Below, piece after piece: positions 44,445-54,546 of a stretch of DNA of 64,000 nucleotides. Both the position numbers and the translations under genes were made by a program. The notes below the pieces were generated by a model. It saw only the letters and a program-made list of their open reading frames with translations, made no database searches and had not been told where the DNA came from. Source of the DNA: an uncultured Sulfitobacter sp. (GTDB lineage Bacteria > Pseudomonadota > Alphaproteobacteria > Rhodobacterales > Rhodobacteraceae); contig CANLOQ010000001.1 of the NCBI GenBank assembly GCA_947492925.1, forward strand, positions 1,054,001 to 1,118,000, written 5' to 3'. Every line of letters starts with the position of its first letter. The first letter of the stretch is position 1.

Positions 44445-45443
44445 TCAGCGTTGTCCGCCAAGCATCGCAAGGCGGATGAAAGCGCGTTCTACAAGCGCCA
44501 GCGCGGGCGCGTTTTGCCCGGCGGAGCGCAGGGTCAGATCAGTGTCCGTCAGAACGGAAAGCGCAGTTTCAAGCTTGGCTGCCCCCCAGGCGTTGGCCTG
44601 ACGCGCCACGCGGTCCCGGTCGCGCACGCCATAGATTGGCGCGCCGGGGCTGGCGGTGATGCGGTAAAGCGTGCGGAAATGGCGGGTGGCCATGATGGTG
44701 AGAGTGACGGCGGTGACGCCCTGCGCCTGCAGTTTGCTCATCACCAGGCCGATGTCGCGCGCGCGGGCTTCAGCCACCACATGCAGGATGTCATCCACGT
44801 CCGCCTCTGTCGATGTGGGCGCGCAGGCGGCTATGTCATCGGTGGTCAGCGGCGTGGTGTCATTCAGTTTATAAAGCGACAGCTTTTCAATGGTCTGGCG
44901 GAAATCACCGGGGTCGATGACGCGGGCCAGATCGGTCAGCGCGGCCATCGCGTCGCCTTCGGGCGTCAGGCCCGCCTCGGACAACGCCCGCTCGATTTCG
45001 GCGCGGTCGGGCGGGTTGTCATAGATCGCGGCGGCGAAGGCGTTGGGATGCGCCTCGAATGCCTTGCGCACCTTGGAGGTTTTCTTGAGATCGCCACCGG
45101 TGACAATGATCTGTGCATCGCCCGGCTGCCAATCCTTGAGCGTGTCGAGCAGGATTGCGGCGATATTGTCGTTTGCATCCTCGACAAAGGCGGCCCGGGG
45201 ACCGGGGAAGAACCCGACCGCCTTGATCGCATCCAGCAGCATCGCGGGATCGCGGCGCAATTCCGCTGCCGGGATGCGGGTCAGACGCATTTCTTCCTCG
45301 GCGTCGGGCCCGAGCAGGGATTTCAGCAATTCCTGCCGCTTGAGCGCCACGCGCATCGCGTCACTGCCAAAGATCAGAGCCCCGGTCTTGCTTGGGTCGG
45401 GACGCTTGAAGTAGGCATCCGCGTCGCGGGGCGAAAGCTTCAT
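44445..45443 (-). CDS. holA: DNA polymerase III delta subunit (clamp loader)
   Basis: 332 residues. Typical delta layout: N-terminal AAA+-like fold with ALIFGSDAMRVALKRQELL, a middle DLARVIDPGDFRQTIEKLSLYKLNDTTPLTTDDI, and the collar domain at the end. It opens the beta clamp during loading. It overlaps lptE by four bases, and the order leuS-lptE-holA is the conserved arrangement in this group. Confidence 0.92.
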   Translation of the reverse strand: MKLSPRDADAYFKRPDPSKTGALIFGSDAMRVALKRQELLKSLLGPDAEEEMRLTRIPAAELRRDPAMLLDAIKAVGFFPGPRAAFVEDANDNIAAILLDTLKDWQPGDAQIIVTGGDLKKTSKVRKAFEAHPNAFAAAIYDNPPDRAEIERALSEAGLTPEGDAMAALTDLARVIDPGDFRQTIEKLSLYKLNDTTPLTTDDIAACAPTSTEADVDDILHVVAEARARDIGLVMSKLQAQGVTAVTLTIMATRHFRTLYRITASPGAPIYGVRDRDRVARQANAWGAAKLETALSVLTDTDLTLRSAGQNAPALALVERAFIRLAMLGGQR

Positions 45444-45922
45444 GAGGTCAGGTCGGCGGCGTGCAGGCGGGCGATGATCTGATCTGCCAGAATGACCATC
45501 AACCGCCGCTGCGCGTCAGCTTCGCCCGCAAGAGTTTCCACGGTGGTGCCGGTGGCGGAATAGCCCACGAAATTCTCCACCCGGCCCGACGTGGCAATCT
45601 GGCCGGTGGCCATTTCGCGCAGCGCAAAATTTACCGCGCCGTTTCGGTTGAAACGCCCGGTATCGCCTTCGCGGTCAATGGCGACTTGCGCGCGCGAGAT
45701 ATCCAGATCGAGAGACAGCGCATAGACGGGTGTATCGCTGCGGCCCAGCTTTTGCTCAAGCTCGCGGGTGAGAAGATAGGCATCCTGTGTCCCGGGGGCA
45801 TCCACCAGAACCTTGTTCTGTAATGCGGCCCCGGGTCCGTCCGGCGCATAGACCGGGGTGAACCCGCAGGCGGCAAAGGCCAGCGGGGCCAACAGGATAA
45901 AGCGGCGATCAGGCAACGACAT
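45440..45922 (-). CDS. lptE: LPS-assembly lipoprotein LptE
   Basis: 160 residues. Signal peptide with lipobox FAAC, Cys19 as lipidation site; CGFTPVYAP directly after it is the hallmark of LptE. It forms the plug of the outer-membrane LPS translocon with LptD. It is coupled to leuS (14-base overlap) and to holA (4-base overlap). Confidence 0.92.
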   Translation of the reverse strand: MSLPDRRFILLAPLAFAACGFTPVYAPDGPGAALQNKVLVDAPGTQDAYLLTRELEQKLGRSDTPVYALSLDLDISRAQVAIDREGDTGRFNRNGAVNFALREMATGQIATSGRVENFVGYSATGTTVETLAGEADAQRRLMVILADQIIARLHAADLTS

Positions 45923-48470
45923 TCACAATCCGTCCGGGGACGACGATGACCTTTTTGGGCGCGGCACCGTCAAGGGTTCGGATCACAGCTTCATGCGCCA
46001 GCGCGATCTTTTCAACCTCTTCCTTGGACATATCCGCCGGTACGTTGATTTCCGCCCGCCGCTTGCCGTTGATCTGGATTGGCATGGTGACGGTATCATC
46101 CACCAGCATCGCTTCATCCGCCTTGGGCCACGGCGCTGTGACGATCATGCCATCGCCGCCCTGCTGCGCCCAGATGTCTTCGGCCAGATGCGGGGTCATA
46201 GGCGACATCAGTTGCGCCAGCGTCATTACTGCCTCGCGCTGGGCATCGTGGCCTGCCTTGGATTTCTGCAAGGTGGCGGTAAAGGCGTAGAGTTTTGCGA
46301 TGGCCGCGTTGAAGCCAAAGGATTCCACGCCCATCGTCACGTCATGGATGGTTTTGTGCATGGCGCGCAGGAGGTCTTCGTCGCCCTCGCCCTTGGCGTC
46401 CTTGTCCATCGCGCTGATCCGGTCACAGATGTTCCAGACGCGGGAGAGGTGTTTATGGGCTGCTTCTGCGCCGGAGGCTGTCCATTCCACATCCCGTTCG
46501 GGCGGCGAATCGGACAGGACGAACCAGCGGGCGGTATCCGCGCCGTAGTTCGAGATGATATTGAGCGGGTCCACGACATTGTTTTTGGATTTCGACATTT
46601 TCGCGGACGGGATGATCTCTACCTCGCTGCCGCCGTCCTTGAGGTACGCCTTGCCATCGCGCAGTTCGACCTCTTCGGGATAGTGAAAGGTCGGTCGTCC
46701 GTCCTGTCGTGGTGTCTGATAGATCGCGTGCGTCACCATCCCCTGCGTGAAGAGCGCATCAAACGGTTCATTCGCGGATTTGGGCAGATGCCCGGTCATC
46801 TCCATCGCGCGGGCGAAGAAGCGGGAGTAGAGCAAGTGCAGGATCGCGTGTTCCACCCCGCCGATGTACTGGTCGACGTTCATCCAGTATTCGGCGTCTT
46901 CCATCACCGTAGGCGTGTCCGCGCGGGGGGCTGTGAAGCGGGCGAAGTACCATGACGAATCGACGAAGGTGTCCATCGTATCCGTCTCGCGCTTGGCCGG
47001 TTTACCGCAGGATGGGCAGGCGCAGTCGCGCCATGTCGGGTGCCGGTCAAGCGGATTGCCGGGCGTGTCGAAATCCACATCACGGGGCAGTTCGATGGGC
47101 AGGTTTTCTTTCTTTTCCGGCACGACACCGCAGTCGTCGCAATGCACGACGGGAATCGGGCAACCCCAGTAGCGTTGGCGCGAAAGTCCCCAATCGCGCA
47201 GGCGGAACTTGGTGACGCCCTGACCAACGCCGTTCGCCTCGCAGAAGGCGATGGCGGCGTCGATGGCCTCAAGACCCGTCTGCCATTGGTCGCCGGCAAA
47301 ACCGCGGTTGTAGAACACTTTTTCGGTCTTGGCCGGAACATATGCCTCGCTCAATTCATCCGCCGCGTCTTCGGACGGCAGATAAGTCGAGATGATGGGC
47401 AGGTCGTACTTGGTGGCAAATTCAAAGTCGCGCGGGTCATGCGCAGGACAGCCAAAGATCGCGCCCGTGCCGTAGTCCATCAGGATGAAGTTGGCGACAT
47501 AGACCGGCAATTCATGCGCGGTGTCGAAGGGGTGGCGCACCGTCAGCCCGGTATCAAAGCCGAGTTTCTCTGCCGTCTCGATCGCCTCTTCGGTGGTGCC
47601 GCCCTTGCGACACTCAATACAGAAGGCGGCAAGATCGGGGTTGTCCTTCTCCAATTCCTTGGCCAGCGGATGATCCGGCGAAATGCCGACAAAGGACGCG
47701 CCCAGCAGTGTGTCGGGGCGTGTGGTATAGACCTCGATCCGGTCGTGCCCGTCAGGCGCGTCCACGGTTGAAAAGGCAAACTGAAGCCCGCGAGACTTGC
47801 CGATCCAGTTGGACTGCATCAGCTTGACCTTGGCTGGCCAGTTTTCGAGCGTGTCCAAGGCCTGAAGCAATTCATCGGAGTATTCGGAGATCTTGAAGAA
47901 CCACTGCGTTAGCTCGCGCCGTTCGACAAGGGCACCAGAGCGCCAGCCGCGCCCGGCCTCGACCTGTTCGTTGGCCAGTACGGTCATATCAACCGGATCC
48001 CAGTTCACGATGGCGTTCTTGCGGTAGATCAGACCCTTGTCCAACATGTCGATGAACATCGCCTGTTGATGCTGGTAATACCCCGGATGGCATGTGGCCA
48101 ATTCGCGTGACCAATCAATAGAAAGGCCGAGTGGCATCATCTGATCGCGCATGTCGGCGATGTTCTGATAGGTCCAGTCTGCGGGATGAATGCCTTTGTC
48201 TATGGCTGCGTTTTCTGCTGCCAGACCAAAAGCGTCCCAGCCCATCGGGTGCAGCACGTTGTGACCAGTGGCGATCTTGTAGCGCGCAATCACGTCGCCC
48301 ATCGTATAGTTGCGCACGTGTCCCATGTGGATACGACCCGAGGGGTAGGGAAACATCTCGAGCACGTAGTACTTCGGCTTGTCCGCCGACCGTACGGCGC
48401 GGAATGTTTCGTTCTTGTCCCAGGCTTGCTGCCAGCGGGCTTCGATTTCGGCAGGGGTATATCGTGACAT
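45909..48470 (-). CDS. leuS: Leucyl-tRNA synthetase
   Basis: 853 residues. Class I synthetase with [13 protein letters not shown] (HIGH variant) near 38-50 and KMSKSKNN near 620, the CP1 editing domain between them, and a zinc-ribbon-like stretch of paired cysteines ([15 protein letters not shown] and [12 protein letters not shown]). It charges tRNA-Leu. The length is normal. It is preceded by the DUF3576 gene at an 82-base gap. Confidence 0.97.
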   Translation of the reverse strand: MSRYTPAEIEARWQQAWDKNETFRAVRSADKPKYYVLEMFPYPSGRIHMGHVRNYTMGDVIARYKIATGHNVLHPMGWDAFGLAAENAAIDKGIHPADWTYQNIADMRDQMMPLGLSIDWSRELATCHPGYYQHQQAMFIDMLDKGLIYRKNAIVNWDPVDMTVLANEQVEAGRGWRSGALVERRELTQWFFKISEYSDELLQALDTLENWPAKVKLMQSNWIGKSRGLQFAFSTVDAPDGHDRIEVYTTRPDTLLGASFVGISPDHPLAKELEKDNPDLAAFCIECRKGGTTEEAIETAEKLGFDTGLTVRHPFDTAHELPVYVANFILMDYGTGAIFGCPAHDPRDFEFATKYDLPIISTYLPSEDAADELSEAYVPAKTEKVFYNRGFAGDQWQTGLEAIDAAIAFCEANGVGQGVTKFRLRDWGLSRQRYWGCPIPVVHCDDCGVVPEKKENLPIELPRDVDFDTPGNPLDRHPTWRDCACPSCGKPAKRETDTMDTFVDSSWYFARFTAPRADTPTVMEDAEYWMNVDQYIGGVEHAILHLLYSRFFARAMEMTGHLPKSANEPFDALFTQGMVTHAIYQTPRQDGRPTFHYPEEVELRDGKAYLKDGGSEVEIIPSAKMSKSKNNVVDPLNIISNYGADTARWFVLSDSPPERDVEWTASGAEAAHKHLSRVWNICDRISAMDKDAKGEGDEDLLRAMHKTIHDVTMGVESFGFNAAIAKLYAFTATLQKSKAGHDAQREAVMTLAQLMSPMTPHLAEDIWAQQGGDGMIVTAPWPKADEAMLVDDTVTMPIQINGKRRAEINVPADMSKEEVEKIALAHEAVIRTLDGAAPKKVIVVPGRIVNVVA

Positions 48471-48552
48471 CGGTTAGGGCCTTTTGGAATGGAAAACGCC
48501 GGGCTGTTGGTGTGACAGGGCCCGGCGTGGAAATCTTGGAATGAAAGTGGGC

Positions 48553-49053
48553 TCAGAAGCGGTTGTCGGCGATGCGTAGTTCGCGCGCGCGGCTTAGGAT
48601 CGCGTCCTCAACGGCGCGGGATGTTGCCTTGCTGACGGCGTTGCCGCCGCGTGTCTGAAGCGCCACGTTAAGGGAACGGGCATCAAGTGCGGGATCGTCG
48701 ATCAGGACAGTGGCGCGGTAGGACCGTCCACCGCCCGGTGGTGTGCCGTAGCCCGTAACGATGACGCCCGTAAACGGATCGACCGACTGCACCGGCAAAA
48801 AGTTCAGCACCTCAAGTGACGCTGTCCACAGGTACTTGTTTACGGCGATGACACTGTCGGAGGAGTTGTTGCGGAAGATCGACCAGATCGTATTGTTGGG
48901 ATCTGTTTCGATATTCGCCGGATTGTTGGCGTTTGTGTACTGGTCCGGCCGTGCTGTCGCCTCCGAACCCGCGTTGCCAAGCGCCCCGCATGCGCCAAGT
49001 GCGCCGGTCAAGACCAGTGCGAGAGCACCCTTAACGATCTGTTGGGAGGCCAT
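48553..49053 (-). CDS. DUF3576 lipoprotein-like protein
   Basis: 166 residues from ATG 49053. A signal peptide ends in LTGALGACG, a lipobox, so it is probably a lipoprotein. The mature region contains NTIWSIFRNNSSDSVIAVNKYLWTASLEVLNFLPVQSVDPF, the DUF3576 core. The function is unknown. It is the first gene of the DUF3576-leuS-lptE-holA run, pointing to a role in the outer membrane. Confidence 0.88.
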   Translation of the reverse strand: MASQQIVKGALALVLTGALGACGALGNAGSEATARPDQYTNANNPANIETDPNNTIWSIFRNNSSDSVIAVNKYLWTASLEVLNFLPVQSVDPFTGVIVTGYGTPPGGGRSYRATVLIDDPALDARSLNVALQTRGGNAVSKATSRAVEDAILSRARELRIADNRF

Positions 49054-49080
49054 TGTGCGTATCCTTTGCCACTTTGCCAA

Positions 49081-49354
49081 ACGGTCTACCCAAGCTCTTT
49101 GTTATGAGCAAGGCATATGATGAAAGCGATTCTGCCGCGGGTTTGCGCTGCGGCGGGGGGCAATTGGGCTAAGATGCGGCAGGCAGGGGCCTTTCCGGGT
49201 CCAAGACTGTGGCAAAGCTGCACCATTGTGGGGGGCATTCGGGGTAAGCCCGCCAGCTGTCTTGCAAACGGAGGGGCATTGGAGGCAAACAGCAACCTGT
49301 ACCCATTCCGGATTCCCCGGCTTGGGCATGTGAATTCAAACCGAGGGAAAACTC
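49081..49354 (+). promoter_or_regulatory. Divergent leader region of the porin gene
   Basis: The 274 bases between DUF3576 and the porin gene hold no coding frame I can support. The final part has a ribosome site GAGGG about seven bases before ATG 49355. No -35/-10 pair is unambiguous. Confidence 0.4.
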
Positions 49355-50236
49355 ATGAAAAAAGTTCTCTTCGCTACAACGGCTCTGGTTGCGACCGCCG
49401 GCGTTGCAGCAGCAGACGTTACTTTCGGCGGCTATGGTCGCTTTGGTATTGTACACATCACCGACGATGGCACAGGCGACAGCTCCACAGACATCACGTC
49501 TCGCTTCCGTCTGCAGATCGACGCAACAGCAGAATCTGACGCTGGCGTCACATTCGGTGCACGCGTTCGTATCCAGCAGAACGAAGGTCAGCGCGGCATG
49601 ACAAACGGCGCGCGTTTCTTCGCACGCTCCGGTGGTCTTGAAGTCGGTGTTGGTAACATCTTCGGCGCTCTGGAATTCATGCCCGGCATGTATCCAATCG
49701 ATCTGGGTCTGACAGGTCACAACTATGACTACACCGCGTTCAACTTCCGCGGCGACGCATACTCCTCCGGTGGCCTGGGTAACTCCGGCGACAACGGTGT
49801 GGAAGTCATGTACTCCGCAGGCGATCTGTCCGTACACGTTTCTGCGTCCGACACAGACGACCGTATCGCAGCACACATCGCCTACACATTCGGCGGTTGG
49901 ACTGTTGCTTTGGGTGGTCAGGACTCCGACAACGCAGCTGACACAGAGCTGGCCGCATCCGTCGGCGGTTCCTTCGGTCCAGTTGACGTAACACTGGCAT
50001 ATGCCGACAACGGCACAGCAGGCGATCACATCGTTCTGGCCGGTCGTGTTGACGTAGGCGCGGCGACAAACGTCGAAGCGTACATCGTTGACGCGGATCA
50101 GTGGGCAGACACTGGCTTCGGTATCGACTTCAACCACGACCTGGGCGGCGGTACATCCCTGCGCGGCGGTGTTTCCACAGGCGGTTCCGTCGGTGACGAG
50201 ACTCTGGTTGACCTGGGTGTTCGCTTCAACTTCTGA
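49355..50236 (+). CDS. Outer-membrane porin (alphaproteobacterial general porin)
   Basis: 293 residues. Signal peptide of 20 residues ends AAA before DVTFGGYGRFGIV. The mature chain is a repeated beta-strand pattern with acidic, glycine-rich turns, ending in the outer-membrane sorting motif LGVRFNF with terminal Phe. Codon usage is strikingly biased (ACA, TCC and CGT repeated), as for very highly expressed genes. It forms 16-strand channels for small hydrophilic solutes. It has its own terminator. Confidence 0.93.
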   Translation: MKKVLFATTALVATAGVAAADVTFGGYGRFGIVHITDDGTGDSSTDITSRFRLQIDATAESDAGVTFGARVRIQQNEGQRGMTNGARFFARSGGLEVGVGNIFGALEFMPGMYPIDLGLTGHNYDYTAFNFRGDAYSSGGLGNSGDNGVEVMYSAGDLSVHVSASDTDDRIAAHIAYTFGGWTVALGGQDSDNAADTELAASVGGSFGPVDVTLAYADNGTAGDHIVLAGRVDVGAATNVEAYIVDADQWADTGFGIDFNHDLGGGTSLRGGVSTGGSVGDETLVDLGVRFNF

Positions 50237-50259
50237 GTTGAACAACATTCAAACGATTT

Positions 50260-50291
50260 GGGGTGGGCCTTTGGCCTGCCCCTTTTCTTTT
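50260..50291 (+). terminator. Intrinsic terminator after the porin
   Basis: GGGGTGGGCC, loop TTT and GGCCTGCCCC form a 10-bp stem (two G-T pairs) followed by TTTTCTTTT. Together with the strong codon bias it fits a monocistronic, abundant transcript. Confidence 0.9.
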
Positions 50292-50337
50292 GTGGGATGC
50301 TGATGATAGCACATCCTCCTGAACCAAGGAGGACCGT

Positions 50338-50991
50338 ATGACCCTGCAAGACATTTCCGCCCGTATCAGCAAGGCCGAAGGTGACGCAGGTCGCACTCCG
50401 GGATCGGTGTCCTTGATCGCTGTCAGCAAGGTGCAGCCCAACGCCCGCGTACAGGCCGTGCTAGAAGCGGGGCACCGGTGCTTTGGTGAGAACAAGGTGC
50501 AGGAAGCTGCGGGCAAATGGCCCGATTTTCGTGAGACCTTTGGCAATGTAGACCTGCATCTGATCGGCCCCTTGCAAAGCAACAAGACCCGCGCCGCGAT
50601 GGAGCTTTTTGACGCCATCCATTCAGTCGACCGTCCGAAACTGGCCAAATCCATCGCCCGTATCGCGCAGGAAGAAGGCCACTGCCCCGATTTGTTTGTT
50701 CAGGTGAATACGGGAGAAGAGGAACAGAAGGCGGGAATTCTGCCTGAAGACGCTGATTCTTTTGTGGCGGAATGTCTGTCGATGGACTTGCCTGTCAAAG
50801 GGTTGATGTGCATTCCGCCGGTTGACGAAGAACCTAGCCTGCATTTCGCGCTGTTGGCCAAGATCGCCGCGCGCAATGGGTTGAGCGGTTTGTCGATGGG
50901 CATGAGCAGCGACTTTGAGCGGGCCATCGCGCTGGGTGCGACCCATGTGCGCGTCGGGTCCGCCATTTTCGGGGAACGCACCAAATCATAA
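50338..50991 (+). CDS. YggS-type PLP homeostasis protein (PLPBP)
   Basis: 217 residues. The PLP-binding lysine is in LIAVSKVQPNARVQ, followed by FGENKVQEAAGKW; GLSMGMSSDFERAIALGATHVRVGSAIFG is the usual C-terminal phosphate-binding block. The protein carries PLP and buffers vitamin B6 and amino-acid pools. A ribosome site AGGAGG precedes the ATG. Confidence 0.93.
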   Translation: MTLQDISARISKAEGDAGRTPGSVSLIAVSKVQPNARVQAVLEAGHRCFGENKVQEAAGKWPDFRETFGNVDLHLIGPLQSNKTRAAMELFDAIHSVDRPKLAKSIARIAQEEGHCPDLFVQVNTGEEEQKAGILPEDADSFVAECLSMDLPVKGLMCIPPVDEEPSLHFALLAKIAARNGLSGLSMGMSSDFERAIALGATHVRVGSAIFGERTKS

Positions 50992-51003
50992 TCCGCGCCG
51001 CGT

Positions 51004-51510
51004 TCAGGGCACAATCAGCCGTGTGCGGTGTCTGATTTTGGGTGCGATCCGGTGCAAATCTGCCCGGCGCAGGGCGATGCAACCTTCAGTCGGATAGACG
51101 CGCCGCCGCCATTGATGCACAAAAATGGCAGAACCCCGTCCCGGCACGGCATAAGGCCAGTTCCAATCCGTCAGCAGCACAAGATCATAAAGCGGATCGG
51201 CGCGGCGCAGAACCTCGTGGCTGGGGGCGTAGGGCGCGCGGACCATCGTATTATAGTCTTCGTCATTGGGGTCATCCGACCACAGATCGCCGGGTCTGAT
51301 GGGCACCGCCCAATCCGTGGGCCGCGCCATTCTGTCGGGCCGGTAAAGCATGCCGACAATACGATGAACGCCGCGCGGCGTTGCTCCGTCGCCCTCGCGT
51401 TTGCGGCGGCTCAGACCCCCTTTGCCAATAGTGCAGGGATAGGCGCGGCCCATAAACAAAAGGCCACGCGGCGTCAGCACCATATCCCAGACGCTGGTTT
51501 TGCGTGTCAC
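51004..51510 (-). CDS. L,D-transpeptidase-type YkuD domain protein
   Basis: 168 residues. The catalytic block HQWRRRVYPTEGCIALRRADL has the His and the Cys of the YkuD family, normally HxxxxxSxGC(I/V)R, here with PTEGCIAL. No signal peptide is present, unlike most periplasmic members, so either the protein is secreted by other means or the start lies elsewhere. It would cross-link peptidoglycan or attach lipoproteins. It overlaps ribA by four bases. Confidence 0.8.
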   Translation of the reverse strand: MTRKTSVWDMVLTPRGLLFMGRAYPCTIGKGGLSRRKREGDGATPRGVHRIVGMLYRPDRMARPTDWAVPIRPGDLWSDDPNDEDYNTMVRAPYAPSHEVLRRADPLYDLVLLTDWNWPYAVPGRGSAIFVHQWRRRVYPTEGCIALRRADLHRIAPKIRHRTRLIVP

Positions 51511-52595
51511 AGAAGGTGCCCGGATTTCGCGGCTTTGGTTGCCAGATAGTCGGTGTTATGGCGGTTTTCGCCAACCCGCAGCGCCACGCGATCGGCCACG
51601 GCGATGCCGCTGGCTTCCATCATCTCGACCTTGCGGGGATTATTTGTCAGTAGGCGGACAGCGGAAAAGCCCATTGATTTCAGGATGTCAGAGCCGATGC
51701 GGAAGTCACGCTCGTCGTCCTCAAAGCCCAGACGGTGATTGGCCTCGACGGTATCAAAACCCTGATCCTGCAAGGAATAGGCCCGCATCTTGTTGGCCAG
51801 CCCAATCCCACGCCCTTCCTGATTGAGATACAACAGAACACCGTGCCCCTCACTGCCCATCTGCGCCAGTGCCGCGCGCAGTTGTGGACCGCAGTCACAT
51901 TTGAGACTGCCCATCAGATCGCCGGTAAAACAGGCCGAATGCAGCCGGGCCAGCACCGGTTTGGTGCGGTCGGGCCGTCCGATTTCGATGGCGTAATGTT
52001 CCTCTCCGCCGTCCTCGGGGCGAAAGATGTGCAGTCGCCCGACCTCGGAGACCTCCATTGGCAGGCGGGCGCTGACCACCGGATGCAACACGCTGCTGTG
52101 CGCCATCGTGCGGCGTGCGGTTTCAAGATCAATCAGGGTCAGGTCCTGCGCGGCTGCAAACTCTTTGCCATCGGGCAGATCAAGCACCAGAACGGCGGGC
52201 AGGATGCGTGCATCCTTGGCCAGTTGGAGCGCCGTGCTGTGCAGGCCCGCATCACCACCACGGGCGCAGACAAAGGGGCCTTTCATTGGCGCGCGCAAAT
52301 CACCCGCCGGGTCCGCGATGCTTTGCACCCATGCTGGTGTTGCATCTTGTGGCAACGCGATCCGCGCCAGATCACCGTCGTAAGCCCGGGCCTTGAGTGT
52401 TTCAGCCCGCCGAGCGGTGATCGCCAGAACCGGGTCGCCGCCCATTGCCAGTACATCCGCAAGACGCGAAGCGGACAGGGTCTCGGCGGCCAGAACCAGC
52501 GCCGCCTGCGGACCGTTCAGCACCACCGGCACGCCCATGCGCAGATCAGCGCGGGCGCGGGCCAACCGCTCTGTTATATCCGGGGACAGGGGCAT
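51507..52595 (-). CDS. ribA: GTP cyclohydrolase II with degenerate N-terminal RibB-like region
   Basis: 362 residues from ATG 52595. The C-terminal half is RibA: zinc ligands Cys222, Cys233 and Cys235 in SACFTGDLMGSLKCDCG, then LYLNQEGRGIGLANKMRAY and LTNNPRKVEMM. It converts GTP to the first riboflavin intermediate. The first 180 residues run like 3,4-dihydroxy-2-butanone-4-phosphate synthase but lack its DDxDRENEGD acidic motif, replaced by NGPQAALVLAAETLS, so that activity must come from another protein. It is coupled to the YkuD gene. Confidence 0.9.
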   Translation of the reverse strand: MPLSPDITERLARARADLRMGVPVVLNGPQAALVLAAETLSASRLADVLAMGGDPVLAITARRAETLKARAYDGDLARIALPQDATPAWVQSIADPAGDLRAPMKGPFVCARGGDAGLHSTALQLAKDARILPAVLVLDLPDGKEFAAAQDLTLIDLETARRTMAHSSVLHPVVSARLPMEVSEVGRLHIFRPEDGGEEHYAIEIGRPDRTKPVLARLHSACFTGDLMGSLKCDCGPQLRAALAQMGSEGHGVLLYLNQEGRGIGLANKMRAYSLQDQGFDTVEANHRLGFEDDERDFRIGSDILKSMGFSAVRLLTNNPRKVEMMEASGIAVADRVALRVGENRHNTDYLATKAAKSGHLL

Positions 52596-52763
52596 GTTTG
52601 TTACAACTCCAGACGCTCTTTGAAAGATATCTATGCCAGCGGGAGGCAAATTGAAACATTTGCCCGCACAGCGCACACGCGGGCGTGAGAGGTGGCGGGC
52701 AAACCTTGTTCTGCGCAGCTTGGGGGCGCATCTATGTGTCATAAGATTGAAGGAGCTAGACCC

Positions 52764-53450
52764 GTGGCACAACTCAAGAAAATTCTGTTGGTGGATGATG
52801 ACGACGATCTGCGCGAAGCGCTGAGCGAACAATTGATCATGACCGAGGACTTTGACGTCTTTGAGGCGGGCAACGGTGCCGACGCGATGACCCGTGCCAA
52901 AGAGGCCCTGTATGATCTGGTGATCCTTGATGTGGGCCTGCCCGACACGGACGGGCGCGAATTGTGCCGCCTGATGCGCAAGCAGGGCGTGAAAAGCCCC
53001 ATCATGATGTTGACGGGGCATGACGGGGACGCTGATACCATTCTGGGTCTGGACGCTGGTGCCAATGATTACGTGCCCAAACCGTTCAAATTTCCCGTGC
53101 TGCTGGCCCGTATCCGTGCGCAGCTGCGCCAGCATGAACAATCTGAGGACGCGATCTTCCAGCTGGGGCCCTACACCTTCAAACCCTCGATGAAGATGCT
53201 GATCACCGAAGACGACAAAAAGGTGCGGCTGACAGAGAAAGAGACGAACATCCTCAAGTTTCTGTACCGCTCAACGGACGGTGTTGTGCCGCGTGATGTG
53301 CTGCTGCATGAGGTTTGGGGATACAACGCCGGCGTCACCACCCATACGCTTGAGACGCATATTTACAGGCTGCGCCAGAAAATAGAACCAGATCCGTCAA
53401 ATGCGCGCCTTCTTGTAACCGAATCCGGCGGTTACAGATTGATGAGTTAA
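52764..53450 (+). CDS. OmpR-family response regulator (CenR-like)
   Basis: 228 residues from GTG 52764, with AAGGAG nine bases upstream; the upstream in-frame ATG lacks a ribosome site. Receiver domain: ILLVDDDDDLRE with acids 11-13 and phospho-Asp56 in LVILDVGLPDTDG, Lys in YVPKPF; C-terminal winged helix with TTHTLETHIYRLRQKIEPD. The sequence resembles the essential CenR-type regulators of Rhodobacterales that control cell envelope genes. No histidine kinase lies next to it. It is followed by a good terminator. Confidence 0.9.
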   Translation: MAQLKKILLVDDDDDLREALSEQLIMTEDFDVFEAGNGADAMTRAKEALYDLVILDVGLPDTDGRELCRLMRKQGVKSPIMMLTGHDGDADTILGLDAGANDYVPKPFKFPVLLARIRAQLRQHEQSEDAIFQLGPYTFKPSMKMLITEDDKKVRLTEKETNILKFLYRSTDGVVPRDVLLHEVWGYNAGVTTHTLETHIYRLRQKIEPDPSNARLLVTESGGYRLMS

Positions 53451-53571
53451 GCGGGAACCTTTTGGTCGATGCTACGTTTGATTGAGACGAGCGGGTTTTT
53501 CATGAGTTGCCGCTTTGACCAAACCCCGATTTTTGTGTCCGGGTTATGACACATACCTCCCTGTTGAACTT

Positions 53572-53599
53572 GGCCGGACCTCGCGTCCGGCCTTTTTTT
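53572..53599 (+). terminator. Intrinsic terminator
   Basis: GGCCGGAC, loop CTCGC and GTCCGGCC form a perfect 8-bp stem followed by seven Ts. It lies about 120 bases after the response regulator stop; a small unannotated RNA between the two cannot be excluded. Confidence 0.9.
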
Positions 53600-53702
53600 C
53601 GCGTGACTATGTCTGACGTGGTATGCCGCCCGATTTCGCCGTGGCGGCGGGGCGCGTCACCCGTTAGGTTGCGCGGATCAAACCCAAGCGGAGCCTGCGC
53701 CC

Positions 53703-54491
53703 ATGCCCTTTACCCTTGCCACATGGAACATCAATTCGGTTCGCCTGCGCGAGCCGTTGGTTTTGCGGATGCTGGCCGAACACGGGCCGGATGTTCTGTG
53801 TCTGCAAGAATGCAAAAGCCCGGTCGAAAAGATTCCGATGGAGGGGTTTGCAGCCGCCGGTTACGGTCACATGGTGGCGCGGGGGCAGAAGGGTTACAAC
53901 GGTGTTGCGATCCTGTCCAAGCTGCCGCTGGAAGATGTGGGCGACAAGGATTTTGCGTCGCTTGGCCATGCGCGCCACGTGGCGGCGCGGCTTGAGAATG
54001 GCACCACGATCCACAACTTTTATGTGCCTGCTGGCGGGGACAAGCCCGACCGCGCCGTGAATGAGAAGTTCGGCCAGAAATTGGATTATCTGGCAGAGAT
54101 GCGGGATTGGTTTCACGCTGAGCCGCCGGAAAAGGCGATCCTTGTCGGTGATCTGAACATTGCGCCGCGTCCGGATGATGTTTGGGACCACAAAAAGCTG
54201 CTGAAAGTTGTAAGCCACACGCCGGTGGAGGTTGAGGCGCTGGGTGCCACGCAGGACGCAGGCGGCTGGGTCGACATTACGCGGCAGGATATTCCCGACG
54301 GCAACCTTTACAGCTGGTGGTCCTATCGTTCGCCCGATTGGGATGGTGCCGACAAGGGACGGAGGCTTGACCACATCTGGGCGACACCGGACATTTCCAG
54401 CGCGGCACACTCCAGCCATATCCAGCGCGCGGTGCGTGGATGGGAGCAACCCAGCGACCATGCCCCGGTTTTTGCCACCTTTGACCTTTGA
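53703..54491 (+). CDS. xthA: Exodeoxyribonuclease III
   Basis: 262 residues. Endonuclease/exonuclease/phosphatase fold: TWNINSVRLR, LQECKSPVEK, GDLNIAPRPDDVW, RRLDHIW and the final catalytic SDHAPVFATF. It cleaves abasic sites and degrades DNA from 3' ends. It stands upstream of the thioredoxin-TPR gene with a 55-base gap. Confidence 0.94.
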   Translation: MPFTLATWNINSVRLREPLVLRMLAEHGPDVLCLQECKSPVEKIPMEGFAAAGYGHMVARGQKGYNGVAILSKLPLEDVGDKDFASLGHARHVAARLENGTTIHNFYVPAGGDKPDRAVNEKFGQKLDYLAEMRDWFHAEPPEKAILVGDLNIAPRPDDVWDHKKLLKVVSHTPVEVEALGATQDAGGWVDITRQDIPDGNLYSWWSYRSPDWDGADKGRRLDHIWATPDISSAAHSSHIQRAVRGWEQPSDHAPVFATFDL

Positions 54492-54546
54492 AAACGTGGC
54501 CCAAGCCATCATATAAGCCAAAACGCGACATGCGAGGAATGACGAT

